A DNA stretch of 64,000 bases from Podocnemis expansa (lineage: Eukaryota > Chordata > Testudines > Podocnemididae), in assembly GCA_007922195.1 (NCBI GenBank), contig ML682005.1:42761957-42825956 (forward strand), given 5' to 3'. Of the stretch, positions 1-11,425 are shown in pieces (position 1 is the first letter of the stretch; the number at the start of each line of letters is the position of its first letter). The notes below the pieces were generated by a model that was given only the letters and a program-made list of their open reading frames with translations, was not told the DNA's origin and searched no databases. The position numbers and the translations under genes are program-made.

Positions 1-110
1 CATGAGCCAATCCAGAGCAGTTTGAGTAGTTTTTCAAAAAAAGTTTTAGCACATATGTTCAAACTGGACAGCCCACCTGTGTGCCATGTCACACTGGTTG
101 GGAAACACTG
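1..110 (+). mobile_element. hAT-type MITE, 5'-truncated by window edge
   Basis: Right part of a small non-autonomous element ending in TTGGGAAACACTG. The same sequence (CATGAGCCAAT...GTGTGCC...CACTGGTTGGGAAACACTG) is the right half of the complete copy at 62691-62897, and a relative lies reversed at 22690-22825. The left half is outside the window. Confidence 0.7.
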
Positions 111-1523
111 ATATAGGCAATATTGAAAAAGTCCCTTTTATTCCAGAACTCTGTCCACATGGAGTTATAGCAGCCTAGCTCTAGCAGTATAATTATACTA
201 CTGTAGTTTTGCAGGCCAGTTTCCATGTGTAGACAAGACTACCTTCAGAAATAAAGAATTAGCTTGTGACTGGGAGCCTGGGCTGGAAGAACCAGATCAA
301 AAAACTTCTAAAATAAAAATGAGAGAGTAAGAAGTGCGCAAATTCTCCTTGCTTTTTTTTATCAGTGTTTGAATATCTGATGAGCAATTCATTCTAGCTT
401 TGACTTCTTCATCTCCCTCCTGGAATTTGGGGAAAAAGAAAGAGGCCTCTTTAGTGTTGTCAAAACTACATTCAAAAACATGCAACCAAGGAGTAATAGG
501 AGAAAGCTTCATTACCCAGGCCTTCAGACATTGATTTCACACTGAATGGGGAAATCTTTTGTGAAGCAAGTCACATATGACATGTCTCCACCTTAAATGC
601 CCTGCTCTTTTACTGTTGCATTCTTTCCTTGGTCCCCCAAGTCAGAAAACAACTGATACTCAATACTCAGGTAAAGATGATAATTTGGCAAAGGGAGCAC
701 TCAAATAAAACTTGTCTTCCAGATAAATTCTGCATCAGTAGCTCAATGAAATTTATAATTTTTTGTGTATTAACCCCCCTCCCTGCCCTCTTGGGTTTTT
801 TATTTTTTGTCTCCCAATGTGCTCTGTGGGTGATGGTTCTTGTTTATCATTTGTTTAAGTCTAGGCTTTCATCCATTCACACAAGGGGTGACACCACATC
901 CATTTCAAGTGACAGTTAGCAAATAGCCCAGTCTTGCCTGATTAACTGTATGTGGAATTTTCTTCCCCCATTCTTCTTGCTTTCTTTTTGAAAATTGTTT
1001 GTGTGAAAGAGAGAGATACCATGAATGGATGGTGGGTGGTTGACTTTGAGTCTGCTCTATGAAAAGATTGTGCTTTGGGGGTGGGAAACAGAAAAAAAAA
1101 TTCTGTTTTGTTTCTATATCACATTGGATAGTTGGCTGGAAAGTAGCAGTCAGGAGCACTAGAGATGTACTTCAGTCAAATGGGATCATACATGCAGGGA
1201 AACCATAGTACTGAATGGCAATATTAATCTCAGTGCTGGTATTTTGGACATGAAATGGCTTGGAAGCTTTAGTCACCTTGCCTCATACTGTTATCAGTTA
1301 ATAACACAGTTGGAGCTGGCAATGTGCAAAACCCACAAGTCAACTTAGAATTATCCAAGCACTCAGGTATGCTGAAGAGTGCAAAGGCAGAAGGATGAGT
1401 TGCTGTTTGCATGCTACAGTCTAGTGACATCACCAAAGCAGTCATCTTCTTATTTAATTAGGCAGCAAGATAAAATGCTAGCAATTCTTATCTTTATAGA
1501 TTGAACCAATGTGTGTTCTAAAT
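111..1523. other. unique AT-rich sequence, nothing recognised
   Basis: No repeat family, RNA gene or exon-like reading frame recognised. Open frames are under 100 codons and have no protein-like composition. Confidence 0.5.
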
Positions 1524-1780
1524 CAGGGGCATTGCTGCCCCAAAACAGATTTGGGGCACAGTCCTGGACCTACCTGTCCTGCCCAAAACTATGCCCCCAC
1601 CACACTGGCCTCAGGCCCAATTCAACTCCTGCCACTGGGCCTGGTGCCAGATCCTCCCACCGCTGCTGGGTCCCTCCTTGGCTGGGGTTGGGGCAAGGGC
1701 CAGGGCTGGATCCTGCCACTGCCAGCAGTCTGGTCCTGGGTCCCTGGCCTGGGTCAGGGCCGGATCCACTTCCTCTCTGA
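1524..1780. mobile_element. GC-rich degenerate repeat, possible hAT relic
   Basis: An abrupt GC-rich island in AT-rich flanks, starting CAGGGGCATTGCTGCCCC. That start loosely resembles the terminus CAGTGGCGTCGCTAGC (reverse strand) of the element at 59397-60043, and both have cores rich in GGGCCxGGATCC-like words. No target duplication was found, so the right boundary is approximate. Overlapping open frames on both strands are a by-product of GC richness. Confidence 0.4.
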
Positions 1781-4013
1781 TAAAAATAACACTTCAGAAC
1801 TACTGTGAAGGGGTGACTGGAGACATTTTGGGATGAGTGCAAAATAGTGCTTTGCATTTGTAGGAGGGAAAAAAGACACAGAAGAAAACTTGTTTAAAAA
1901 AGTGACTATTCCAGGTGTAATCTAAGACAGACTGATCATCTGAAGTGTTGCTTTTTTACAATAGCCAAAATGCTTATTAAACAACATTTTACTGTGAAAA
2001 TACTTTAAAAATGAGGTACCAAGGGGAGGTGTGTGCATATTATAAAGACAATATATATAGTCCACAGAAAACAATTGCCATTAGGAGATGAGGATTTATT
2101 TTGTACCTTTAAGATTGGCCATGCAATCTTTACAGTATTCCCTTGTATATACAACACAGGCATTAGTTACATGATTTCAGTCTTTTGTCTATGGGAGCTT
2201 GCTCACATCCAGTGTAAAGGAGACAGCTGCTCCACATTTATTTTTATCATCACTCTTTAGTGGGTGATTGCACACTTTGCACTGCAACCAACCAACTATT
2301 ATATTTAGTTCTAATTTGGCAAAGCACTTTGAGTTTGTGTTCCATGTTAAACATGTGTAGCATTGTTGCATCAAGACCTGAAGGAGACAAAAGGTTTTTG
2401 GATGCCTTACTCATTTGCTGCTCAACCCTGCCACATTCACTGCACACTAAACTGTTCAACTTCAGTGAATAAAATTCAGTGGGGTGAAATAGACAGAAAA
2501 GAGAGAAATTCTACCATTAAATTCACATGCTGGAGCGCAATAATATGAAGAAGAGTCCCAAACAGTAGCTTCTTCGGAGTGTCAGCTCAATGAAGTGTTT
2601 AAGCTTAAATTTGCAAAATTGATTCAGCTTTTGAGTATCTGACTTAACATCTTGATTTCAGTAGTAGTCTATGTAGGTATAAAGGTGTGCCCATATAGAT
2701 TTGATTATAGGATGAAGGCCTAAGGTGCTTAGCTGGAAAGAAAAGGTAATAAAGCAGTTTTAATTTCTTATGAAAAAAGGGACTATTGCATTTTTTGAAA
2801 AATTAGTAAAATCTTTGGTGTACATGTTGGCCTTGTCCAGAATACTTCTAAAAAAACCACTGCATTCAGTCATCTATAGCTTCTCTAACCCTTAACCCAC
2901 ACTTTCCCCACATGCTGCAAATTCCTATTGCTTTATTGAGAGAACTCCTTTTGAGTAGATCATATCAACTTCCATGCATTTTGAGCACAGGAAACTTTTT
3001 ATTTTCTCTTGTTCTCCATAATTTATTCTTCTTTTTGTAGCATTAAATCAGTTTCTATTCTATGGTTTTATGATAGATATTCCATCTTGGTATTCACTAT
3101 GCTATATCTAGTCAGTCATGACCATATAAAATATTAATCACATGTGTTTGAAGATATGTTACTATAGCAATACATTTAGTGCAATGAAAAGTCAGGATAT
3201 AACAGGGCAGTGATATGAAAACAGAATTACACAGCTATAATGACACTATTAATGCATTACTCCATTGTGATATTTCCTAAATATTCTAATCCCCAAATGG
3301 CTAATTTTCAGGGCAAAATTCTTCAGTAGAGATTTCTTAAACAGCTCCAACACAAAATATTACTTGCAGCAGGGAGAAGGCATTAAGTAATTTGTTGAAA
3401 ATATTTTTAAGAGAAACAAAGCCAATTGCATAAAATATCTTCTGTTCCATACATACCACATTTTTCCTGTTCCATATTCATGCAGGTTTCACCCTCAGGG
3501 ACCTAACATGACAGGATTGAATGGAGAAGATTATCAAGAGCTCGCTTAAAAAAACAGGTGCTGTGAGCTTACCAAACAATGCTGTAGAGAAGGGAAGATA
3601 CAACAGCCAGCAGGAGAATGAATTGGAAAAGGAATACAAGGTGAAAATTAGAAAAGAGACTGGAAGATTTTTAGAAACAAAAGGGAAAAGACATTATCTC
3701 TGATTATGGTTACAATTGTTTGAAGGAGGATGGACGTATCCATCCAAGTGCCAGCTCAAAAGACAGTGCTATGGCAGATGTGACTGAAAAGGAGTATGAG
3801 ATGAAGTATAGCAGTAAAGCTGAATTGTTTTCACTGGATTTATTTAAACTCTATTGAGTGACTCTGTGGTATTGTGAACCCAATTTACATTGGCCTTTAA
3901 TAAAAGGATGTACCTATGGCAAGAATAAAAGTTGTCTAGAAAATATCACTTCACTTATATAAATATCCTCCCATCTGAATGCTGTTATAATGGTAAACAT
4001 GTTATATACTGGT
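1781..4013. other. unique sequence, nothing recognised
   Basis: AT-rich with no repeat family, gene or RNA recognised. A Lys/Glu-rich 60-codon frame at 3521-3703 has no recognisable homology. Confidence 0.5.
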
Positions 4014-4689
4014 GGGCTATGTCCACATGCAGGGAGTTAAATTGATTTATCTTGAAGCACTGGGGTGCACCCTGTGAGATCGGCCCCCGCCATCTGGGAA
4101 GGGGCAGGGGCTTCGGTGCACCCTGCAAGCTCAGCCCCCGTTGCCTGGGAAGTGACAGGGGCTTTGGGGTGCCTTGCGAGCTCTGCCCCCACCACCTGGG
4201 AAGTGACAGGGGCTTTGGGGTGCCCTGCAAGCTCTGCCCCCACCACCTGGCCAGCAGCAGGGGCTTCAGGGCACCCCGATCCCTGCCCTGCTGCTGGGCC
4301 AATGGCAGGGATACAGGACACCTTGATTTCTGCCCTGCCACCCAGCCAGCTGTGGGGATGCAGGGTGCCCCAATCATTTCCCTGCTGCCTGGCCAGCAGA
4401 GGGGAGAAGAGGGGCACCCTAATCCATTCCCTGCTGCTGGAAAGCCATTGAATTGAAACATTGTTGTTTTGAAACAACACGTCCCAGTGGGGCTGTTTCA
4501 AAACAACCATTTTGCTTCAACGGCTGTTTCAATTACTTACTAGGTTTTAGTGTTTTGATTGAAATTTTTTTTGTTTTGATATGACGGAGCTCATCATATC
4601 GAAACAACAAAACGTCATGTGTACCTAATTTTTTTTTAATGTGAAACAATCATGGTGGTTTCGCTTTAAAACCTACATGTGGACATACC
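4014..4689. mobile_element. palindromic MITE (TTCGAA-type) with GC-rich core
   Basis: Ends are GGGCTATGTCCACATG and, reversed, GGTATGTCCACATG. The right arm holds GTTTCGAAAC-like palindromes (GTTGTTTTGAAACAAC, ATATCGAAAC) as in the copies at 32432, 46295, 52001, 52572 and 63272. The middle is replaced by a GC-rich tandem repeat (4080-4436). No clean 3-bp duplication is visible. Confidence 0.7.
4080..4436. repeat. 51-bp minisatellite, about 7 degenerate units
   Basis: Units begin GCCCCC(A/G)CC and carry CTGGGAAGTGACAGGGGCTT and TGCAAGCTC. The first four are clearly similar and the later three are eroded. Translation shows an exact 17-residue period (units starting SAPxxW in one frame), so the unit is a multiple of 3 and stays open in frames on both strands. 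This explains the 128-158 codon frames here without any gene. Confidence 0.75.
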
Positions 4690-5277
4690 TGTATATCAAT
4701 TTCCATGTGGAACGGGCACTAACTATTCCACTATACAGCACCTTGATATTCAGTAAAATTGAATCTACAGCAGGGGTTGTGCAGCTACAACTGTATCAGA
4801 TTAAAAAAATATTGCACCCCTAACTGACATTGATGTATCTGCATGACTTTCAAGCGCCAACCAGATCTTACATGCATCAGCTGGTTTTGCTTGTGCTCAA
4901 AGAGGGCTGCAAAGATAAGCTAACAAACTTAAACTCCAGCAAGTATGCCTCATAGACTCATATAGAAAGTATAAACTTCTTCTCTATTAGCTGTTGGGGG
5001 CCCACATCTGCACCCTTTGGCTAAGTTTATGTGATTGGTTCAGCTATGGGAGATGACCAGCCAAAGGGGGAGCAAGCGAAGGGATGAATGTGCACTGGCT
5101 GTAAACTAGCCCATGTGTATATTAGATTTCCCTCTCACACACCTGAACTATTTGTTTGTAAAAGTAGAAATGTAGCTTCTTCAAAATTAAGGGGAGTGCT
5201 GTTATTTGTTATAAAATTTTAATAAATCTCATTAAGGAGTCTGGCCTAATGTTGCAGGCCTGTCTAAAAGTATCTTG
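4690..5277. other. unique sequence, nothing recognised
   Basis: No recognised repeat or gene lies between the palindromic MITE and the foldback. Confidence 0.45.
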
Positions 5278-6066
5278 TCAATTTCAAAAGGGATAGCCGT
5301 GTTAGTCTAGTCCAGTAAAAAAACAACAAGCAGTTGTGTGGCACTTGAAGACTAACAGATTTATTTTTTGCATGAGCTCTCGTGGGAGAAGATCCCACTT
5401 CCTCAGATGCTTCAAAGATGGGTGAACTTACAGAAAGGAATGAAACTAAATGGAAGGGGGTGTAACACATAGGATCAGGTCATAAAGTAACAGCAAATCA
5501 GAGCTGTTGACAGGCTCAAACCATGGGAAGCCTGAAGTCAAATTACCCTTTGTAATGGGAAAAGAACCCATAGTCTCGACTCAGTCCTGCTTTCACAGAA
5601 TTTAGCTTGCATATTAATTCGAGTTCAGCTGTTTCTCTTTGAAGTCTTGATGTCGTTAGAGCTGTACCTGGGACATCAAGACTTCAAAGAGAAACAGCTG
5701 AACTCGAATTAATATGCAAGCTAAATTCTGTGAAAGCAGGACTGAGTCGAGACTATGGGTTCTTTTCCCATTACAAAGGGTAATTTGACTTCAGGCTTCC
5801 CATGGTTTGAGCCTGTAAACTGCTCTGATTTGCTGTTACTTTATGACCTGATCCTATGTGTTACACCCCCTTGCATTTAGTTTCATTCCTTTCTGTAAGT
5901 TCACCCATCTTTGAAGCATCTGAGGAAGTGGGATCTTCTCCCACGAAAGCTCATGCAAAAAATAAATGTTAGTCTTCAAGTGCCACACAACTGCTTGTTG
6001 TTGTTTGTTTTTTGTGTTTTGTTTTTTTTTTTTTTACTGTCTTAAAGTAACACAGACTAGCTTCAC
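5278..6066. mobile_element. large foldback repeat (near-perfect hairpin)
   Basis: The arms at about 5290-5654 and 5672-6045 are reverse complements with only a handful of differences, around a 17-nt loop (5655-5671). The arm carries GTGTTAGTCTAGTCCAG, GTGTGGCACTTGAAGACTAACAG, GCATGAGCTCTCGTGGGAG and CCTCAGATGC, all shared with the unrearranged copy at 42154-42981. The left arm has the longer family end (GGGATAGCCGTGTTAGTC). The right end is rearranged and includes a T-run at 6023-6035. Flanks CTAAAAGTATCTT and CTAAAGAGATACTT may be a degraded target duplication. The arms read as one family end copied in inverted orientation. Confidence 0.85.
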
Positions 6067-6975
6067 CTAAAGAGATACTTACACCCCAGCCTGGGTTCTA
6101 AATACCTATGAACTTTGCAAAAGTCAGCAGCTAGCTCTGCATGTGAACTCAGGTTGGCGCTCAGTGCCTTCTCTAGTTATAAATCACTCAGGAGTGAAGA
6201 GAGCTTTAAAAAAATAAAAATGTGTACCAGACAGATTTTCTAAGTGTTCACAGCTGCAATTATTAGATCTCTTAACTGAAATAGACATGTCATATCAATC
6301 CATTTGTTTTTCCCCTAATTTATTCAAATGAGCATGTGGTAGAACACTGAGAATTTGAGGAGGCAGGCTTTTGCCTAGACTGCTCATTGAAGAGCTCTGC
6401 TTGTGTTTATGGCTTTCTTACATATTCTTGTAATAACCACATGCAGTCATACAGCCTTGGGCTGTATTGTCAGACTTGAAGCTAAGTAGAGTGTAAAATC
6501 ACCACATATGACCATTTTTGTGTGTACTGCTTGCTTTTCTGAGCATGTGATACCAGCAACTGGCTACTTCCACTGCCTAATATTTCTGTTAATGGAAGAA
6601 TGTATTGGGATCTCTAATAAGTGAAAGTGGCCAGGATTTTGGTATTCAGTTAGCTTCAGAAGACAACTCCTTCTTTAATACAAGTTGGGATGTTTGTTCT
6701 GTTATTACTCAGAGGAGAATACCACCAATGTGGGAAGTTTCCAGTCCAAGTAATGACAAATTTCATATCTCTGTGCATGTGCGTGTTAAGTATAGTGCTC
6801 AACATCAGTGTTCAATGCATATGCATTAAAGGCACTTTCATACTGTAGAAGGTAGCTGTTCCTCAGCATTTTGAAAGCTGAATAGTTAAAGGAGACACTG
6901 AAATACAAGTTAAGCACTTGCAAGTAAGCTACCCTGTTTTCTGGAGCCACCTGAAGTTCCTCTTGATATCAAATA
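6067..6975. other. unique sequence, nothing recognised
   Basis: AT-rich, with no recognised repeat or coding feature. Confidence 0.45.
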
Positions 6976-7250
6976 CCTAGAAAGGAGCAACAGTTTCAAG
7001 TTGCAGCTGGGGCAGTTGAGGTTGGATATTCGGTTATTGGATGTTAGGAAAAACTTTCTCACTAGGAGGGTGGTGAAACATTGCAATGGGTTGCCTAGGG
7101 AGATGGTGGAATCTCCTTCTTTGGAAACATTTAAGGCCAGGTTAGAAAAAACCCTGGCTGGGATGATTTAGTGGGAGTGGTCCTGCTTTAAGCAGCGGGT
7201 TGGACTAGATGACCTCATGAGGTCCCTTCCAACCTTATGATTCTATGAAA
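6976..7250 (+). mobile_element. CR1 LINE, 3' end fragment
   Basis: Typical sauropsid CR1 3' sequence: AAGTTGCAGC, GGAAAAACTTTCTCACTAGG, GGGTGGTGAAACA, then GGACTAGATGACCTCATGAGG and CCTTCCAACCTTATGATTCTATGA. 5'-truncated and non-coding here. Confidence 0.9.
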
Positions 7251-7412
7251 TGTAGAGTCAAGGGATGATTATTCGCCTGAGTTTTAGGTGCTTAATTTTT
7301 CAAGTTTACCCAAGGATATAGAATGTTTGATGGTATTATGTCTCCCTCTATGTGATAAATATTATCTGATCATCCAGGCTATGCATATTACTTAAAAATT
7401 TACTTTTAGCAG

Positions 7413-7445
7413 TTCTTTTTCTTTTTCTTTTTCTTTTTTTTTTTT
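7413..7445. repeat. (CTTTTT)n microsatellite
   Basis: Several CTTTTT units followed by a T-run. Confidence 0.85.
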
Positions 7446-7845
7446 ACACAGAAGGTCATCTGGCTTCTTACTGATCAAGACACCATTCATTTAAAAAATG
7501 ATTTCATATATTTCCTTTATAGTGGATTACAGGAGAATGTTTTATGGATGTTAATAGTTTTGAACTATTACATTCCTGAATTTAAGTCATCTGACTTGCT
7601 TTTGCTATCCCACATGTGTGTGGGGGTCAAAAGACTTAGCTGGTAGGGAGTAGCTTGTATCTTTTATAAAGGACATATCAACCCTCCCTACAGAAGAAAA
7701 GGGAACACTGGTGGAATTCTAATTCAGAAGGGGTGTCCCTGGAGTACAACTTCTTTTTGAAAGTCCACCTGGGGTGGTGCAGGTATCTTTGATCATTATG
7801 GATAAAGAGGGGAATTGCAAATAGAAATAGAGTTGTTAATTGGCA

Positions 7846-8084
7846 GTGGTGCGACTTCTGCTGGAATATTATGTCCAGTTCTGATGCTCACAATTCAGGA
7901 AGAATGTTGATAAACTAGAGAGGATTCAGAAGGAGCCACGAGAATGATTAAAGAGTTAGAAAGCATGCTTTCTAGTGATAGACACAAAAAGCTCAATCTA
8001 TTTAGCTTAACAACAAGAAGGTTAAGGAGTGACTGGAGTACAGTCTGTGAACATCTCCATAGGGAACAAATATTCAATAATGGG
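7846..8084 (+). mobile_element. CR1 LINE fragment, left piece split by an LTR
   Basis: CR1 sequence from the end of ORF2 (GCTGGAATATTATGTCCAGTTCTG, AGAGAGGATTCAGAAGGAGCC, AGGAGTGACTGGAGTACAG, GGGAACAAATATTCAATAATGGG). It continues uninterrupted at 8874 once the LTR is removed. Reading frames are broken. Confidence 0.88.
8080..8084 (+). repeat. target-site duplication ATGGG (left)
   Basis: ATGGG before the LTR start TGTAATAACC, identical to 8874-8878. Confidence 0.85.
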
Positions 8085-8873
8085 TGTAATAACCCTTGGG
8101 GAGGAAGGGGTTAACACTCTGGTCAGTGAGTCCCAGGACAGCCAATAGGAACGAAGCACAGCTTTTTGAATGGTAACAGCAGCCTGGCCTGGGCCTGTTT
8201 GGATGTAGCAGAGCTCCTGGAAGGATCAGGAGGAGGCCAGAGGGGCCTGAGGAAGAATCCAGCAACATCCTTACCAGAGAGAAGTTAAGTTGGTACTGAC
8301 CAGGCGTGAGTAGAACAGGGAATGTTTATTTAGATGCGGTCAGGGTATTTTCTTTGTTTTTGGCTTGTTTTTTGGATTTCTCTGTGCTAAGCACATGTAA
8401 CCCCCCCCCACACACACTACCCTGTAACTACCTAAGTTAATTCCCAGAGAAGCAACTGTGTTTATCATCTGTTCTTTTTGATTAAAGAGTTTACCTTTTA
8501 AGCAAGTTCTGGTTCTGTGTCCTGAAAGGCAAGAGGTTTGTGTGCCCATGCCTTAGACTGCACAGGCAGCTACTAGAGGGAACCCTGTTCCAGTTCCAGC
8601 TCATATTGCAGCTGGAGTTCAGTCACTTTCCTGAAGGAGGAATCCAGAGGATTGCAAGTACCTCACAGGGAGGAATTCCCAAGTGCGCCTTCCTGGGTCT
8701 CAAGAGGTTTTTTTTTTTTTGCATTTGGGTGGTGGCAGCGATACCACTCCAAGGCCAGGAATTGGAGGCCTTGGAGACTTTTAAGAGCAGGCTTTAAGGC
8801 CAGTGGCTTCTGGCCTGTTGCGGGCCCCCACCTTCTGCACTCAGAGTGCCAGAGTGGGGAAAAAGCCTTGACA
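8085..8873 (+). mobile_element. solo LTR, 789 bp, inside CR1
   Basis: Starts TGTAATAACC and ends CCTTGACA (TG...CA), between perfect 5-bp duplications ATGGG. The host CR1 reads through on both sides. A candidate polyadenylation signal ATTAAA lies near 8482 on the plus strand, followed by a region ending in AGCAAGTTCTGG, which suggests plus orientation. There is no internal retroelement sequence, so it is a solo LTR left by LTR-LTR recombination. A 5-bp duplication fits Ty3/gypsy or class III ERV elements; the family was not identified. Confidence 0.88.
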
Positions 8874-9165
8874 ATGGGCTTTGCAGTTTAGCAGAGAAAG
8901 GTAAACATGATCCAATGGCCGGAAGATGAAGCTAGACAAATTCAGATTGGGAATAAATGCGAGTAATTAACCACTGAAATAATTTACCTAGGTCTACAGT
9001 GGATGCTCTGTCATTAACAATTTTCAAATTCAGATCAGATGTTCTTCTAAAAGATATCCTCTAGGACTTATTTTTGGAGAAGCTTTATGGCCTGTGCTAT
9101 ACAAAAGGTCAGATGAAATGATGACAACAGTTCTTTCTCATCTTGGTATTTATGAATCTGAGCCA
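8874..9165 (+). mobile_element. CR1 LINE fragment, right piece and 3' end
   Basis: Continues the CR1 from 8084: GCAGAGAAAGGTAAACATGATCCAATGG, GAAGCTAGACAAATTCAGA, TAATTAACCACTGAAATAATTTACC, and the 3' tail GGTCAGATGAAATGATGACAACAG. It begins with the second ATGGG. Confidence 0.88.
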
Positions 9166-9919
9166 TTCCCCGCTCATGATAAGTTTAAAGGCATAATTTA
9201 GCATTTCATATGCCAATAATGACAACTAGATGAATGATCAATAAATATTAATTAAAATGTTTGATTATGGTCCTTCTTTTAACTAATGGAGATTTTTCTT
9301 TGTCATGACAGCTAGGCAGCCTTGGTGGCTATGTAATTGCATACTACACTGTAATGCACAAGCAGAAAAGACAGGTTTAAAGCTGCATGTTCCACCTTAA
9401 CTTAAGAGTATCCTGGATTTTTTTTGAAGGGCCGAACAATTCCTTAAATATCTTCCCACTGAAGTCAGTGGGAGCGTTGCCTTTAGTGAGAGAAAATTAG
9501 GCCATACCATTCCTACTGGGATGTCACATGTCCATTGAGAGTGCTTTACTAGTGAATAGTATACTATTGTGCCAAAGCAGTGGAGACACAGCAGCACAGC
9601 TAAAGCTGTTCTTTTTGAAGAGTGTAGGAAAACCACACCTATGGCCAAAATGAGCTAAAAAAGTGCAGCTTTGTCAAGCTAACAGACTTCTGCTGGCAGA
9701 GCTATATGCTAGTCAGAGATTACTATGTATTCTTCACACTTTATCTGACAAAACTATGCGGGGAGAAGTCTATAATATACATATAGCCAGGTTGTTTATT
9801 GAAGTATATTGTTTTCCTAATGTAAATGGTTATATGGAACTATAAAACATTCTGATTTGCCTAGGATAGAACCAACACTTATCACAACATGTATCTGCAA
9901 TATGGAAAGCCTGATGAGA
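9166..9919. other. unique sequence, nothing recognised
   Basis: Only a short palindromic remnant (CCACTGAAGTCAGTGGGAG, near 9459) stands out. No gene. Confidence 0.45.
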
Positions 9920-9927
9920 CTCTTTGA

Positions 9928-10282
9928 CTATGCTCCCTCTAAGCTGTGCGCATGTGCACGCACACACAAGTTGTGAAACCTGCGCACACAACAAAATAGA
10001 GAGTGCACAAAAAATTCAACAGTGCTAATATTTTTATGCTACTTTTAAGAAGGTGATTTCAAGTAGCATGTTTCAGATAAGGTTTGTAATTTATAAAATC
10101 ATTTCCATCACCATATCAAAGTAAAATTTAGACATTATTTGCATCATACACACTTACTTTGTTGCACTCACAAGTTTGATCACACTCACTGGAGTGTGCA
10201 CAAATCTGGACTCTGGTTCCAAAAATTTGCACAAAAGAAATTTTTTGCGCACACAGCCTATAAAAAATTAGAGGCAACATTG
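9928..10282. mobile_element. hAT-type MITE with perfect 8-bp TSD
   Basis: Inverted ends CTATGCTCCCTCTAA and, reversed, CAATGTTGCCTCTAA. It is flanked by identical 8-bp duplications CTCTTTGA at 9920-9927 and 10283-10290. The interior has alternating purine/pyrimidine GTGCGCATGTGCACGCACACACA-type words and their complement near the right end. No coding capacity. Confidence 0.88.
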
Positions 10283-10290
10283 CTCTTTGA

Positions 10291-11087
10291 ACATATTGTA
10301 GATTCATTCTTCAATCTATTCTTCTAAAAAAGGGTGGGGGCAGCAAGCCAGCTTTGCAGAAGTCCTTCAGATTTGTCCCATTGATTTTAGTGTCTGAAGG
10401 GGCAGGAAAAACCATTTATACATGAATAGATGGGATCAAACAGCAAAGATCAGATAGTGTTGGTAATGCATCATACACATCCTTTCTCCTTAATTAAAGG
10501 CAAACTTGAGCCTTCAAGAAAAATAAGGACCGGTTCAAATAGACAGTAAGTTTAGTATCAGGCCAGTGTAATAGATTTTTTTTTTCCTCAGTATTTCATT
10601 GCATAGCACATCAACATCAAAAAAGAAAAATAAACTGAAATTGTTAGTGAAAAAGAAAGCAAAACAAGGCTGCTTCTGTTAAAGCATTTTTCCATAGGAA
10701 GGGAATTTTTGTGGGGCAAAAGGGAAATCTTAATGGACTGAAGTATATAAAATAAAAGGACTTGCTGGCTCTGAGCGTGTGTTTGGGAAGTATATGGATA
10801 GAACCTAAACAGACTGCTTAATTAGATGTATTCCAGGGTACTTCAATTTAAATCAGGAATGTACAGATATCTAGGCCATTTGGAACTGAGCAGTAACTTC
10901 ACAGCAGTGCCTCCTCAGTAAACATAAGCCAAAAGTCAGCTGTATAAGAGCCAATAGTCAACACCATAAAAAATTCATTAATGTAATCAGCTGAGGCTAA
11001 TACTCATATAGGACTAGTGTAGGCTGACTGTTGGGCCAAAAGTTGTCATGGCTGTTAAGTGCCAAGTCTCTGGTAAGAAACTATGAT
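10291..11087. other. unique sequence, nothing recognised
   Basis: AT-rich, with no recognised gene or repeat. Confidence 0.45.
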
Positions 11088-11099
11088 ACAAATATATGA

Positions 11100-11272
11100 A
11101 CAAGGAGTCTTGTGGCACTTTTAAAAACTAACAAATTTATTTTTTGCATGAACTTTCATGGGCGAAGTTGTGGGACTTTGCCCACAAAAGCTCATGCACA
11201 AAATAAATTTGTTTAGTCTTTAAAAGTGCCACAAGACGCCTGGTTTGTTTTGCTGAACTAGACTAACATGGA
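11100..11272 (-). mobile_element. short foldback repeat with 12-bp TSD
   Basis: Compact copy of the foldback family: GGAGTCTTGTGGCACTTTTA...GCATGAACTTTCATGGGC, then the complement GCCCACAAAAGCTCATGC...AAAAGTGCCACAAGACGCC. Flanks are 11088-11099 ACAAATATATGA and 11273-11284 ACAAATATGTGA (11/12 match). The TTAGTCTAGTTCAGC end is only at the right (reverse strand), so the ends are asymmetric. Confidence 0.82.
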
Positions 11273-11338
11273 ACAAATATGTGACTTTCTCCAAGGGGGA
11301 AAAACCCTCAGTTATTCTGTATTAAATTACGTATGTAG

Positions 11339-11425
11339 AATAGAATCATAGGGTTGGATCATGAGATCATCAAGTCCAACCCCCTGGGACTTGAACCCAG
11401 GACCTTCTGCCAAGTATTATATTAT
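11339..11425 (-). mobile_element. tRNA-derived SINE with CR1-like tail
   Basis: On the minus strand: a Pol III B-box-like GGTTCAAGTCCC (11386-11397), then GGGGGTTGGACTTGATGA and CCCTATGATTCTA, the CR1-type tail of turtle tRNA-Lys-derived SINEs. Truncated at the tRNA head. Confidence 0.7.

Noticed and set aside
3985..4510. 128-158 codon frames on both strands
   Set aside because: They follow the 51-bp minisatellite; the 17-residue period comes from DNA repeats.
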